Positions 16,511-24,684 are shown, counted from the first letter of the stretch. The stretch is 64,000 nt of DNA from Anaerolineae bacterium (GCA_020848035.1 JADLAX010000088.1:1-64000); one strand, 5' to 3'. Translations and numbers: made by a program. Notes: a model not told the origin generated them from the letters alone.

Positions 16511-17611
16511 ATGGAAATTAAACGAATCGGCATCAACACGGGCGGCGGCGACGCGCCGGGCCTGAATGCCGTCATCCGGGCCATTGTATTGGCGGCCGTA
16601 CAGCGCGGCTGGCAATGTTTTGGCATTCGCGATGGCTACAACGGCCTGCTGATGCCCGAAAAATATCCCGAAGGCGGCCTGCTGCCGCTGACGCCCGATA
16701 CGGTACGCGGCATTACTCACCTGGGCGGCACAATTCTGGGCACCACCAACCGCGGCAACCCGCTGGCTTACCCGGTATTGGGCGACGATGGCCAGTACCA
16801 CGTTATCGACCGCTCCGATGAGCTGCTGGCTGCCTTTGCTGCGCAGCAGCTAGACGCGCTGGTGGCCATTGGCGGCGATGGCTCGTTGAGCATTGCCGGG
16901 GCGCTGGCCGACAAGGGGCTGCGGGTGGTGGGTGTGCCCAAAACCATCGACAATGATTTGGAACATACCGTGGCGACGTTTGGCTTTGACACGGCCGTTT
17001 ATTTCGCCACCGAGTGCATTGACCGGCTGCACACAACGGCCGCTTCCCACCAGCGCATCATGGTGGTGGAGGTGATGGGGCGTTACGCGGGCTGGATTGC
17101 CCTGAATGCCGGCGTGGCCAGCACCGCCGACGTCATTTTGCTGCCGGAAATCCCCTACGATATCAACAAAGTGGCCGCCAAAATCCAGGAGCGCGAGTCG
17201 CACGGCCGCAGCTTTTCTATCGTTGTGGTGGCCGAGGGGGCGCGGCCTGTTGACGGCGACGTGTCGATCATTGGCCAAAGCGTCGGGCAGGCGGAGCGAT
17301 TGGGCGGCGTTGGCCACAAAATCGGTGCAGCTCTGGAGGCGCTGACGGGTAAAGAAACCCGTGTGGTGGTGCTGGGGCACCTGCTGCGCGGCGGCACACC
17401 CACCGCCTACGACCGACTGCTGTCGCTGCGTTTTGGTGCCGCGGCCGTCCGCGCTCTGGCCGAAGGGCAAACCGGCATCATGGTGGCCCTGGATCCACCC
17501 ACTGTAAACTACGTCCCGCTTAAAGATGTGTCGGGACGCATGAAGCGGGTGCCGCTGGACTGCGACACCATTCTCACTGGACGTGACCTGGGCGTTTCTT
17601 TCGGCGACTAA
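16511..17611 (+). CDS. pfkA: 6-phosphofructokinase (ATP/PPi PFK family)
   Basis: 366 residues. Nucleotide/phosphoryl region GINTGGGDAPGLNA, GGDGSLSIAG (121-130), PKTIDNDL (143-150; Asp147 catalytic base), MGRYAGWIALNAG and LRGGTPTAYDR mark the PFK fold. The residue after GGD is Gly124 (typical of ATP users) while Lys144 replaces the Gly of PGTIDND (typical of PPi users). This mixed signature occurs in group III ATP-PFKs such as those of actinobacteria, so ATP is more likely. It catalyses fructose-6-phosphate to fructose-1,6-bisphosphate. Start ATG 16511 follows AGGAAAGG. Confidence 0.9.
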   Translation: MEIKRIGINTGGGDAPGLNAVIRAIVLAAVQRGWQCFGIRDGYNGLLMPEKYPEGGLLPLTPDTVRGITHLGGTILGTTNRGNPLAYPVLGDDGQYHVIDRSDELLAAFAAQQLDALVAIGGDGSLSIAGALADKGLRVVGVPKTIDNDLEHTVATFGFDTAVYFATECIDRLHTTAASHQRIMVVEVMGRYAGWIALNAGVASTADVILLPEIPYDINKVAAKIQERESHGRSFSIVVVAEGARPVDGDVSIIGQSVGQAERLGGVGHKIGAALEALTGKETRVVVLGHLLRGGTPTAYDRLLSLRFGAAAVRALAEGQTGIMVALDPPTVNYVPLKDVSGRMKRVPLDCDTILTGRDLGVSFGD

Positions 17612-17694
17612 CTTTTTGGATTTATTCAACTCGCAGCGACGAAGCCGCGCCGCTTAGCGCCTTCTGTTGTTTTGCCTGGCAGGATTGTATTTTT

Positions 17695-18423
17695 ATGTCT
17701 TTAACCCAACAACGACGGGCCATTTATCATTTGCTGGATGAAACCAATCCGGCCGATGCCATGGCCGCTTATTTTGCGTTTTACCATCCCGACAATCGGA
17801 CGATTTTACGGCCGTATCCCTACACTGCCATTCGCGCCGAGGGGTATGTCGTTTTGTCACGCACGGGCATGGATTTGTTTCGGCCGTTTGTTACGCTGCG
17901 CCTGCCCAGCCACAACATGCAAACCAGCACGGACGTTATTTACGAGGCGATTGATGCGGGCACGGCCGTTATCCTCAACAGTCCCAGCCGCTACGCACCG
18001 TTGCTGCACGCCCTTTTTGAGGTTCAGTCGGAAGAGCACCTGAGTTTGTATGTGTTACGGCCGTCCAACTTCCAACCGATCATCAACGTGCTGGTAACGC
18101 AGGATAAAGCGCCCAACGGCCTGCCCCGCTTCACCATTCGCGACCGGGAAAACGACGTCATTGGCGCGTCGGCCACGCTGAACTGGCAGTCGCCCACCTA
18201 CGCCGAAATTGGTGTGGCAACCACCCCCGGCTACCGGCGGCGCGGTTTTGGCCGCAGCGTCGTGTCGGCGATGGTGAATTATTTGCTGGAAAACGGCCGT
18301 ACCCCTCTCTACGTGGTCGCCCAAAGCAACGATGCCTCGGTGCAGCTGGCCGAAAGCCTTGGCTTTAGCGACACCGGCACGCGCGAGCTGATGATCGAAG
18401 CAGTTCTCAAACCCCGGCCCTGA
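17695..18423 (+). CDS. GNAT family acetyltransferase
   Basis: 242 residues. The N-terminal half (about 1-130) is not recognised; it contains ILRPYPYTAIRAEGYVVL. The C-terminal half is a GCN5-type acetyltransferase: DVIGASATLNW, then EIGVATTPGYRRRGFGRSVVSAM (acetyl-CoA pyrophosphate loop, residues about 180-202) and LYVVAQSNDASVQLAESLGF. It resembles the FR47/two-domain GNATs. The acceptor is unknown. No clear ribosome site precedes the ATG; the gene is 83 bp after pfkA and may share its transcript. Confidence 0.75.
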   Translation: MSLTQQRRAIYHLLDETNPADAMAAYFAFYHPDNRTILRPYPYTAIRAEGYVVLSRTGMDLFRPFVTLRLPSHNMQTSTDVIYEAIDAGTAVILNSPSRYAPLLHALFEVQSEEHLSLYVLRPSNFQPIINVLVTQDKAPNGLPRFTIRDRENDVIGASATLNWQSPTYAEIGVATTPGYRRRGFGRSVVSAMVNYLLENGRTPLYVVAQSNDASVQLAESLGFSDTGTRELMIEAVLKPRP

Positions 18424-18578
18424 ACGCCTCATCCCTGGGGCTGCATTCACTCCAAATTTCACCACCTTTCACGCGATATTCATAGACATACCTCTGCTTC
18501 AATGTTAATTTTTGTATCAGTACGAGCGGTACAGGAATTAAAGAAAGCGATGTATTGGTATTTTTTTGTTTGAGCAAA

Positions 18579-18616
18579 GCACCATAACCCCTTACCGCCG
18601 GGGGCTGGTGCTTTTT
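18579..18616 (+). promoter_or_regulatory. Terminator-like hairpin in the cold-shock gene leader
   Basis: AGCACCATAACCCC (18579-18592) pairs with GGGGCTGGTGCT (18601-18612, small bulge), followed by five T. It sits only 30 bp before the cold-shock start codon. It may be an attenuator or RNA thermosensor in the 5' leader, or a terminator of an upstream transcript. Confidence 0.5.
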
Positions 18617-18646
18617 GCGTCTTATACTCAACGCGGAGGTAACGGA

Positions 18647-18880
18647 ATGAGTAAACGAACTGGTATGGTGAAATGGTTTAGTCGATTGAAAGGGTATGGT
18701 TTTATCAATCCCGACGATGGTGGGCAGGAAGTGTTTGTGCACTACTCCGCAATTGAAGGTGATGGCTACCGCAACCTTTACGAAGGCGACAAGGTTGATT
18801 TTGAGCTCGTCGACAAAGGTCGCGGCCCGCAGGCGCAAAGCGTGACCGCCAAGCGCAGCTTTAGCCCTTCGGAGCCGTAA
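18647..18880 (+). CDS. Cold-shock domain protein
   Basis: 77 residues. A single CSD fold: GMVKWFSRLKGYGFINPDDG contains RNP1 (KGYGFI) and EVFVHYSAIEGDGYR contains RNP2 (VFVHYS); LYEGDKVDFELVDKGRGPQA closes it. It should bind single-stranded RNA or DNA and melt mRNA structure. GGAGGT (18635-18640) six nt before ATG 18647 sets the start, rather than an upstream in-frame codon. The leader carries a hairpin with a T-run, and a terminator follows the gene, so it is monocistronic. Confidence 0.92.
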   Translation: MSKRTGMVKWFSRLKGYGFINPDDGGQEVFVHYSAIEGDGYRNLYEGDKVDFELVDKGRGPQAQSVTAKRSFSPSEP

Positions 18881-18903
18881 GCCATCAGCAAAATAAAAAA
18901 GAT

Positions 18904-18947
18904 TCCCCCTGTTGGCCTGTCCATCTTGCCTTCAGGGGGATTTTTTG
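18904..18947 (+). terminator. Rho-independent terminator
   Basis: TCCCCCTG (18904-18911) pairs with CAGGGGGA (18933-18940), followed by six T. It ends the cold-shock transcript. Confidence 0.75.
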
Positions 18948-19000
18948 TTTTAGGGGTGCGGGTGGATTGAACACCGGGGGCGGCCCGGTTTGCCAGCGGT

Positions 19001-19384
19001 CTAACGGCCGTTTTTGCTGTCTTCGTTATCGTCTTTGATAAGCAGGTTGATGACGCTGCTAACGATGCTGATCACCAGTGCGCCCAGGAAGGTGGCCCAG
19101 AACCCGGTTGAAGTGAGCCCCAAGTCCCAAACGCTAGAGAGCCAGACGGTCAGCGACAGCATGACGGTATTCACCACCAGCACAAACAGGCCCAGGGTGA
19201 GAATGATAAAGGGACAGGTGAGCAGCAGCAGCAACGGCCGTACCAGCGCATTCACCACACCAAAAACAAGGGCCACAATCAGCAGCGAGGTGGTGGTGCC
19301 GACGTAGTTAAGTCCGGGCACCAGCTGCACCGCCGCCCAGATGGCAACCGCGTTGACAACCAATCGAATGATAAAGCGAATCAT
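19001..19384 (-). CDS. YvlD/COG1950 (phage holin 4 superfamily) membrane protein
   Basis: 127 residues with four transmembrane helices: MIRFIIRLVVNAVAIWAAVQLVPG, then SLLIVALVFGVVNALVRPLLLLLTCP and FIILTLGLFVLVVNTVMLSLT, the recognisable YvlD pattern, and a last helix before an acidic tail (IKDDNEDSKNGR). Function is unknown; family members are envelope-stress related in Firmicutes. CCTCCT on the plus strand (AGGAGG, 19395-19400) lies ten nt before ATG 19384, so a longer upstream reading is rejected. Confidence 0.82.
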   Translation of the reverse strand: MIRFIIRLVVNAVAIWAAVQLVPGLNYVGTTTSLLIVALVFGVVNALVRPLLLLLTCPFIILTLGLFVLVVNTVMLSLTVWLSSVWDLGLTSTGFWATFLGALVISIVSSVINLLIKDDNEDSKNGR

Positions 19385-19435
19385 GTTAGCAAAACCTCCT
19401 TTACAAGTCAGGCACCAAATGGGCATTACCGACTA

Positions 19436-19464
19436 TTTACCCGCGGTGGCCCTTTTTTTACAAT
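19436..19464 (+). promoter_or_regulatory. Sigma70-like promoter, leaderless
   Basis: TTTACC (19436-19441), 17 bp, TACAAT (19459-19464). The -10 ends seven nt before ATG 19472 of the response regulator, so the message should begin at the start codon. Confidence 0.55.
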
Positions 19465-19471
19465 AGACCCT

Positions 19472-19861
19472 ATGACAATAGAACCGATCTGCCAAGGCTC
19501 AAAAATCCTGGTTGTTGATGATGAACACTCGTTGGTGAACCTGTGCTTGCTGATTTTTGAGCAGGCGGGTTACCATGTTCGGGGTGCTTTTAGTGGTAAG
19601 CAAGCCCTGCAGATGGTAGGGGATGAGATGCCGGATCTCATTTTGCTGGATGTGATGATGCCGGGCATGGACGGCATTGAAGTGTGTCGCCGCATTCGCC
19701 AGCTAGAGCTAACGCAACGGCCGTATATCCTCATGTACACCGCCGATGACCGCCAAAACACCAAGACAGAAAGCCTCAACGCCGGGGCCAACGATCTGAT
19801 CTCCAAAGAGACGCCCATTTTCGACTTGCCCCAGAAAATCCAAACCTACCTGAACTGTTAA
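19472..19861 (+). CDS. Stand-alone response regulator receiver (CheY-like)
   Basis: 129 residues, a single REC domain. Acidic pocket VDDE (15-18), phospho-acceptor Asp60 (LILLDVMMPGMDG), Thr90 (MYTADD) and Lys112 (ANDLISKE) are all present. With no output domain it probably acts by protein contact or as a phosphorelay intermediate. No kinase is adjacent; the two large kinases in the window are possible partners only by inference. There is no Shine-Dalgarno, matching the leaderless promoter. Confidence 0.88.
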   Translation: MTIEPICQGSKILVVDDEHSLVNLCLLIFEQAGYHVRGAFSGKQALQMVGDEMPDLILLDVMMPGMDGIEVCRRIRQLELTQRPYILMYTADDRQNTKTESLNAGANDLISKETPIFDLPQKIQTYLNC

Positions 19862-19930
19862 CTGCCACTCGTTACGCAGCACGGTCAGTAAAAGTCTCAA
19901 TTTGGTGGGGAACGGCCGTTGCCTCAGCGG

Positions 19931-21109
19931 TTAAAGTTTGGTCAAAAAGGTCTGGGCCAGGGCGCTGTTTTCCTTCATCCGTCTCACCAAAAAGTCCACC
20001 AAAATTGGAAAACGCATAAAGGTGCGCTGCATCCAGAAAGAGTTGCGCATACTGACCCACATGTGCTCGTGGCATAAGCTTTCGTATACCTGCATTTTTG
20101 CCCGCGAGACGTTGTTCGCTTTCAGGGCATCATCGGCCACCTGGGCCGCCAGTTCGGCCGACACCAGGCCGTTGTGAATGCCGCCGCCAGTGAGGGGGTT
20201 GATGAACCCGGCGGCATCGCCTACCAGGATCGCGCCGTCAAATACGTGCTGTAGGTGCTGCTGCGAGCCAAAGTTGAGCTGCCAGGTGGCCACATCGCGC
20301 AGCTGGCCGCCGCGCAGCAGCCGCTTTTTAATGGCGGGCATCGCCAGGAAATCTTTCAGCATTTTTTCCAGGTTGTACTTTCGCTTGCGGAAGTGGTCCA
20401 GGCGCATGCCCAGGCCGATGTTGGCCTTGTTTTTGCCAATGGGGAAGATCCAGGCATAACCCGGCAAAATATCTTTGTACAGGTAAAACTCCACCTCTTT
20501 GGGCAGCTCCTCAATGTCTTCGATGTAGGCGCGCAGGGCGACGGCGCGATGGCCATCGACGTGCTGCTCGTTTTTGGGGCGCAGGTTGCGGGTAATGACC
20601 GAGGTTACGCCGTCGGCACCGATGACCAGCCTGGCGCGTATTTCCTGGACACGGCCGTTTACCTGGGCACGGATTCCTACAACACGGCCGTTTTCCACCA
20701 TCGGTTCTTTGGCCTGTGCCTGGCAAAATTCGGCACCGGACGCCACCGCATGTTCTTGAATCAGGGCATCAAAGTAGATGCGGGGGGCAACGTAGGAATC
20801 GGCACCCAGTTGGCCGTGGTTAAATTTGGCGTGCAGCTCGTGGCCGTGCGGCGAAACCAGCAGCATGCCATCCAGGGGATACAGTTCGCCGCGTTCTACT
20901 GCTTTGTCGATCTTTTCGCGCATGCCCAGCCGCCACAGCAGCTCAATGGCTCCAGCGGGCACCGCATCGCCGCAGGTTTTGTCGCGGGGGAATTGGTGGC
21001 GGTCCAGCAGCAAGACATCGTACCCTTTTTGGGCCAGGGCGGCAGCGGCTGTAGACCCGCTGGGGCCAGCGCCAACAACAATGACGTCACGCTCAGTCAC
21101 AGAACTCAT
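19931..21109 (-). CDS. Geranylgeranyl reductase family flavoprotein
   Basis: 392 residues. N-terminal FAD-binding DVIVVGAGPSGSTAAAALAQKGYDVLLLDR, then the CGDAVPAGAIELL motif that marks the geranylgeranyl reductase group, LVIGADGVTSVI, and GDAAGFINPLTGGGIHNGLVSAE. It should reduce isoprenoid double bonds of lipids, quinones or chlorophyll side chains; no photosynthesis genes are nearby, so a membrane lipid or menaquinone substrate is more likely. AAAGGAG precedes ATG 21109. Confidence 0.85.
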   Translation of the reverse strand: MSSVTERDVIVVGAGPSGSTAAAALAQKGYDVLLLDRHQFPRDKTCGDAVPAGAIELLWRLGMREKIDKAVERGELYPLDGMLLVSPHGHELHAKFNHGQLGADSYVAPRIYFDALIQEHAVASGAEFCQAQAKEPMVENGRVVGIRAQVNGRVQEIRARLVIGADGVTSVITRNLRPKNEQHVDGHRAVALRAYIEDIEELPKEVEFYLYKDILPGYAWIFPIGKNKANIGLGMRLDHFRKRKYNLEKMLKDFLAMPAIKKRLLRGGQLRDVATWQLNFGSQQHLQHVFDGAILVGDAAGFINPLTGGGIHNGLVSAELAAQVADDALKANNVSRAKMQVYESLCHEHMWVSMRNSFWMQRTFMRFPILVDFLVRRMKENSALAQTFLTKL

Positions 21110-21244
21110 GTTGCTCCTTTCTCCTACGTGGTCGGGCGGCAGCTGGCAGTTGGTGGTCTTCTTCAGCAAAAATCAACCAGCCACCGGCACCGATGGTTCC
21201 GCGTGGTATTACTTCTCACGCTTTTCTGGGTTTGTTACTGGGTA

Positions 21245-21712
21245 TTATAACCCTTCACGCTGGCGGATGGTTTCCAGGAGTCCCTGGCAGCCATCGGTGA
21301 CAAGCTGGTAGACGGTTTCAAAGTTGTTGGTGTAATAGGGGTCGGGGACATCGGTAACGGCCGTTTCCCTGGCAAAATCCAGCAGCCGATACTGGTTGGC
21401 ATGGGGACCAAACACGCGGCGTAAATCGTCGCTGTTACTCTTGTCCATGGTGATGATGTAGGTGTGGGGATCGGCCATGTCTTGCCGGGTGACCTGACGG
21501 GCACGGCCGTTGTACGCGATACCATGCTCGGCCAAAATCTGCCGCGTGCCGGGGTGGGCTTTTTCGCCCACGTGCCAGTTGCCCGTTCCGGCCGAATCGA
21601 TGCGGAATTGGTCTGTCAGATCGGCCTCGTTCACCAGGTGTTGAAACACCGCCTCGGCCATTGGCGAGCGGCAGATGTTGCCCAGGCAGACAAAAAGGAC
21701 GTTGATAGTCAT
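21245..21712 (-). CDS. Low-molecular-weight protein-tyrosine phosphatase
   Basis: 155 residues, typical length. The P-loop VCLGNICRSPMAE (C9-x5-R15) is at the N terminus and the general acid is Asp124 in DVPDPYY. AAGGAAA precedes ATG 21712, which sets the start; an earlier in-frame codon would read through an intergenic hairpin. It should dephosphorylate protein tyrosine (or arginine) residues. It lies between the flavoprotein gene and rnpB on the same strand. Confidence 0.9.
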   Translation of the reverse strand: MTINVLFVCLGNICRSPMAEAVFQHLVNEADLTDQFRIDSAGTGNWHVGEKAHPGTRQILAEHGIAYNGRARQVTRQDMADPHTYIITMDKSNSDDLRRVFGPHANQYRLLDFARETAVTDVPDPYYTNNFETVYQLVTDGCQGLLETIRQREGL

Positions 21713-21732
21713 CGGGTTTCCTTCGTTGAGTC

Positions 21733-21810
21733 GGTGAACGGTAATCGGTGCGTGGTAAACGATAATCGGTAAACGGTGGTCGGTTGTTTTTTTACCGATC
21801 ACCGTTCACC
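21733..21810. repeat. Hairpin between rnpB and the phosphatase gene
   Basis: GGTGAACGGTAATCGGT (21733-21749) pairs with 21794-21810 with one mismatch; the loop contains more copies of the word CGGTAA. It lies directly downstream of rnpB and could end or process that transcript. Confidence 0.6.
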
Positions 21811-21826
21811 GATAACTGCTTACCGG

Positions 21827-22211
21827 ATGCCAAGTCGGCTTATAAGCCGCATTCTGTGTCGCAGGCGAACCTGCGCAGTGATCATCTATCTGGGAGTGTT
21901 ATTGCTAACACCCTCGTGCGACCTACCCGGACGTCAGACGGGACGAGCCGCCCCTTCGCCCTGCTTGGTCTTGCTCCCGGTGGGGTTTGCCTGGCCAGCG
22001 ACATTACGGCCGCTGCCGGTGGTCTCTTACACCACCGTTTCACCCTCGCCTGCAATGGCTAACGCCATTGCTTAGGCAATATACCTCTCTGTTGCACTAT
22101 TCCGTCGGGTCACCCCGCCCGGCTGTTAGCCGGCACCGTGCTCTGTGGAGTGCGGACTTTCCTCAGCCAGCGCCAAAGCGCCAACCGCGATCACTCAGCC
22201 AACTTGGCTCC
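21827..22211 (-). ncRNA. rnpB: RNase P RNA, bacterial type A-like
   Basis: Read on the minus strand, the block begins GGAGCCAAGTTGGCTG and ends GCCGACTTGGCATCC. These ends pair as the P1 helix (one G-U). The universally conserved GAGGAAAGTCCGCACTCC (near 22143-22166) and the 3' GCGGCTTATAAGCCGAC element are present at the right spacing, total about 385 nt. It is the catalytic RNA that matures tRNA 5' ends. Open reading frames on the plus strand here are spurious. Confidence 0.95.
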
Positions 22212-22281
22212 GTGATCGTAACATTGCCGGGAAGCTGGTGCAACTATCGACTACCTTTGTAGCACTGTTGGATTTCAAAAA

Positions 22282-22338
22282 ATCAAAGATTACGCAGATT
22301 AAAAAGATAAAATCTGGTAAATCTGCGTAATCTTTGAT
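22282..22338. repeat. Hairpin family ATCAAAGATTWCGCAGATT (copy 1)
   Basis: Perfect 19-bp arms (22282-22300 and 22320-22338). A second copy at 32947-33006 differs by a T/A exchange in the left arm matched by the complementary exchange in the right arm. Confidence 0.85.
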
Positions 22339-22367
22339 GGAATAGCTTGCGGTTGTGGATGGCTAGT

Positions 22368-22472
22368 ACAGTCCAGCGGAAATCTACATAACGTTATTAT
22401 GACAAGTTGCTGGACTGTTTAAGTATTGCGCCTTCGTCAATAACCTTATGCGAACTTTCAGGGCGCAATACT
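22368..22472. repeat. Two consecutive hairpins before the FAD-subunit stop
   Basis: ACAGTCCAGC (22368-22377) pairs with 22409-22418, and AGTATTGCGCC (22422-22432) pairs with 22462-22472, the last two bases lying in the stop region of the minus-strand gene. They may form a terminator or a small structured RNA. Confidence 0.5.
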
Positions 22473-23286
22473 AGGCTTGTAATTGGTTCAGGGTGCGGCG
22501 GGTGAGGACGGCCGTCATGTCGGTGCGATAGCTGGGGCTGCCGCGAAAGTCGCCGGGATGGGTGTTGGCGGCAGCGGCGGCGCTGACGGCCGTTTCCATA
22601 TCGTTTGGTGCGACCTGTTCAGCGGCGGTAAGGCGAAACGGCCGTTCCGCCAACCCCGTAGCGGCCAATCGCACCAACCCATCCGCCATACGCCAGCCGG
22701 TGATCGAAACGATGGGGTAGTCTGCCGGGGTGCGGGCGACGCGGTGGCTGGTGCCGCGACCAGCGGGCAGGGGAATGGTGACGGCCGTGATAAGGCCAGA
22801 CGGCCGTTCCGCATCGGCCAGGTAGTCGGCCAAAGCAACCGCGTTTTCCTGGTTTGGGCTGCGCAGAGTGAGGCTGGCTTCCAGCACCAGCAGGGCGGCC
22901 AGCAGTTCGCTGTCTGGCAGGCGGCTGGCGATGGTGCCGCCGAGGGTGGCGGCGTTGCGGTAGGTGTTGGGACCAGCCTGGTGAACGGCCGTTTGCAGCA
23001 AAGCCGCCGCTGGATGGTCGGGTAGTTCGGCCTGCAAAAAGTGGCTCAACTGGGTCAGCGTCAGCGTGGCTCCGGCCAACAGGGTAGGCCCATCGTTGCT
23101 GGTGGCCAGTTGGGCCTGGCCCAAACCTAGCGCTTGCAGATCAATGACGGCCGTTCCCGGCAAACCTTGTTCGGTGGCCAGCAGCTTGGTGCCGCCCGCC
23201 AGCGGCGCGCTGCCGGGTTTGGCCAGCAAGGTGAGGGCCTCGTCGAGCGATTCAGGACGATGGTAGCTGTCTGGTTGTTGGGGCAT
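22471..23286 (-). CDS. FAD-binding subunit of a molybdenum hydroxylase (CoxM/XdhB-like), orphan
   Basis: 271 residues. PLAGGTKLLATEQG matches the FAD loop of the xanthine dehydrogenase/CO dehydrogenase medium subunit, NAATLGGTIASRLPDSELLAALLVLEA is the second FAD contact motif (TLGGN usual; here TLGGT), and a C-terminal CO_deh_flav_C-like part follows. AAAGGAG precedes ATG 23286. Such subunits work with a [2Fe-2S] and a molybdopterin subunit; neither is in this window, so the gene is an orphan or its partners are elsewhere. Confidence 0.82.
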   Translation of the reverse strand: MPQQPDSYHRPESLDEALTLLAKPGSAPLAGGTKLLATEQGLPGTAVIDLQALGLGQAQLATSNDGPTLLAGATLTLTQLSHFLQAELPDHPAAALLQTAVHQAGPNTYRNAATLGGTIASRLPDSELLAALLVLEASLTLRSPNQENAVALADYLADAERPSGLITAVTIPLPAGRGTSHRVARTPADYPIVSITGWRMADGLVRLAATGLAERPFRLTAAEQVAPNDMETAVSAAAAANTHPGDFRGSPSYRTDMTAVLTRRTLNQLQA

Positions 23287-23356
23287 GGTGACTCCTTTTG
23301 CGGCACGAAACGGCCGTTCGTGGTGTGGGAAGGTGTGGGACCTTGGGAATGAGCGG

Positions 23357-23405
23357 CGTGAAACGTGAAACGTGATGTCTCTCTGCTCACGTTTCACGTT
23401 TCACG
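23357..23405. repeat. Intergenic hairpin, family CGTGAAACGTGA (copy 3)
   Basis: Perfect 19-bp arms (23357-23375 and 23387-23405) with an 11-nt loop, between the divergent FAD-subunit and DUF2085 genes. Confidence 0.8.
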
Positions 23406-23477
23406 GCGTCAACTCTTAAAGTTCCTAAAGAACCGGAAATGTTAATAAGTTGCTGCTTCTGTTCGGCTTGCTGGCAG

Positions 23478-23506
23478 TTGTGAAATTGATCAATGCTGTT
23501 TACAAT
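23478..23506 (+). promoter_or_regulatory. Sigma70-like promoter of the DUF2085 gene
   Basis: TTGTGA (23478-23483), 17 bp, TACAAT (23501-23506), predicting a leader of about 87 nt to ATG 23600. It supports the shorter start of the gene. Confidence 0.5.
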
Positions 23507-23599
23507 TGCCGACAATGCTCGTTATTTTACCCAATTTTCGGCAAAAACCGACTGTTTTATCCGCCCGATGGCCCACTTTTCGCCCAGGAAACTCGCTTC

Positions 23600-24460
23600 A
23601 TGATTGAGCAATCACCCTCGTTTTTTGTTGGCCTGAAGGGAAGTGTGCGCCGACCCCGGGCAGTGGCCCTGGGCGTGGTGCTGCTGGCGCTGCTGGTGAT
23701 TGGCTGGTATGCGGTGACGGACAGCAGCCACCTGGCGCACGATCCACTGTTGGCGGGCAGCGATTATCTGGGGGCGGCGCTGTGCCATCGCATTACGTCG
23801 CGCTCGTTTGTGATTAACGGCCGTCAATTTCCCCTCTGCGCCCGCTGTACCGGCATGTACCTGGGCGTGGCGCTCACTTTCGCGGCGCTGTTCCTGGCCG
23901 GGCGCGGCCGCCGCACCGATTTGCCGCCGCTGCCGATTTTACTGGTGCTAATCGGCTTTATCGGGTTGATGGGCGTGGACGGCGTAAACTCCTACACCCA
24001 CTTTTTCCCCAACTTCCCCCATCTGTACCAACCGCAAAACTGGCTGCGCCTGGTGACGGGCATGGGTACCGGGCTGGCGATGGGGCTGCTGGTGTTCCCG
24101 GCACTGGCGCAGACGCTGTGGCGGGATGGCGACGGCCGTTCCATCATTGATTCCTGGGGTGAGCTGCTGGACCTGCTGATTTTGGTGACCGTGGCCACGC
24201 TGCTGGTGCTGAGCAACCAGCCCACGGTTTCTTACGTATTGGCCCTTGTTAGCGCCGCCGGGGTGCTGCTGATTGTCACCGCGCTGAATGCCGTCTTGCT
24301 GCTCATGGTGACGCGGCGGGATGGACGGGCGGGGCGGTGGCCGGAAACGGCCGTGCCGCTGCTCATCAGCCTGGGGCTGGCCGTGGGTGAACTGGTTGCC
24401 CTGGCCCTGCTGCGCTTCAATCTCACGGGAACCATGACCGGTTTCCCTGGACTGGCCTGA
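23600..24460 (+). CDS. DUF2085 membrane protein
   Basis: 286 residues. After a first transmembrane helix (about 20-38) comes the DUF2085 signature LCHRITSRSFVINGRQFPLCARCTG with three conserved cysteines and a histidine, suggesting metal binding or a redox site at the membrane face. Five to six further helices follow. The family function is unknown. ATG 23600 is chosen because the upstream in-frame region contains the promoter. Confidence 0.78.
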   Translation: MIEQSPSFFVGLKGSVRRPRAVALGVVLLALLVIGWYAVTDSSHLAHDPLLAGSDYLGAALCHRITSRSFVINGRQFPLCARCTGMYLGVALTFAALFLAGRGRRTDLPPLPILLVLIGFIGLMGVDGVNSYTHFFPNFPHLYQPQNWLRLVTGMGTGLAMGLLVFPALAQTLWRDGDGRSIIDSWGELLDLLILVTVATLLVLSNQPTVSYVLALVSAAGVLLIVTALNAVLLLMVTRRDGRAGRWPETAVPLLISLGLAVGELVALALLRFNLTGTMTGFPGLA

Positions 24461-24468
24461 TTCGATTT

Positions 24469-24519
24469 GTAGCCGCAGATTCCCATCTGCGCCCTTTCGC
24501 GGAAAGAATCCGCGGCTAC
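24469..24519. repeat. Intergenic hairpin GTAGCCGC
   Basis: GTAGCCGC (24469-24476) pairs with 24512-24519, with further internal pairing (GATTCC/GGAAAGAATC region). It directly follows the DUF2085 stop codon. Confidence 0.5.
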
Positions 24520-24531
24520 TTTTGAAATTAT

Positions 24532-24666
24532 GTAACTGTACAGGTCTCGTTCCACGCTCTGCGTGGAATGCTGTTGGCGACGCTCCGCGTCGCACGGGAC
24601 GCGGAGCGTCCTGGTCTTCATTCCCACGCGGAGCGCGGGAACGAGGAGTGCTAGCTGTATAGTTAC
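24532..24666. mobile_element. MITE-like element with terminal inverted repeats
   Basis: About 135 bp bounded by GTAACTGTACAG (24532-24543) and its near-complement CTGTATAGTTAC (24655-24666, 11 of 12). Inside are nested repeats: TCGTTCC...GGAACGA and CCACGC/GCGTGG and ACGCTCCGCGTCGC/GACGCGGAGCGT. No coding sequence. It fills the gap before the DUF4126 gene and its right end is close to that gene's ribosome site. Confidence 0.5.
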
Positions 24667-24684
24667 GAAATTTTGGAGAAAACG

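Noticed and set aside
21776-22330. Several plus-strand frames around 21.8-22.3 kb
   Set aside because: They lie inside or beside RNase P RNA, whose conserved elements explain the sequence.
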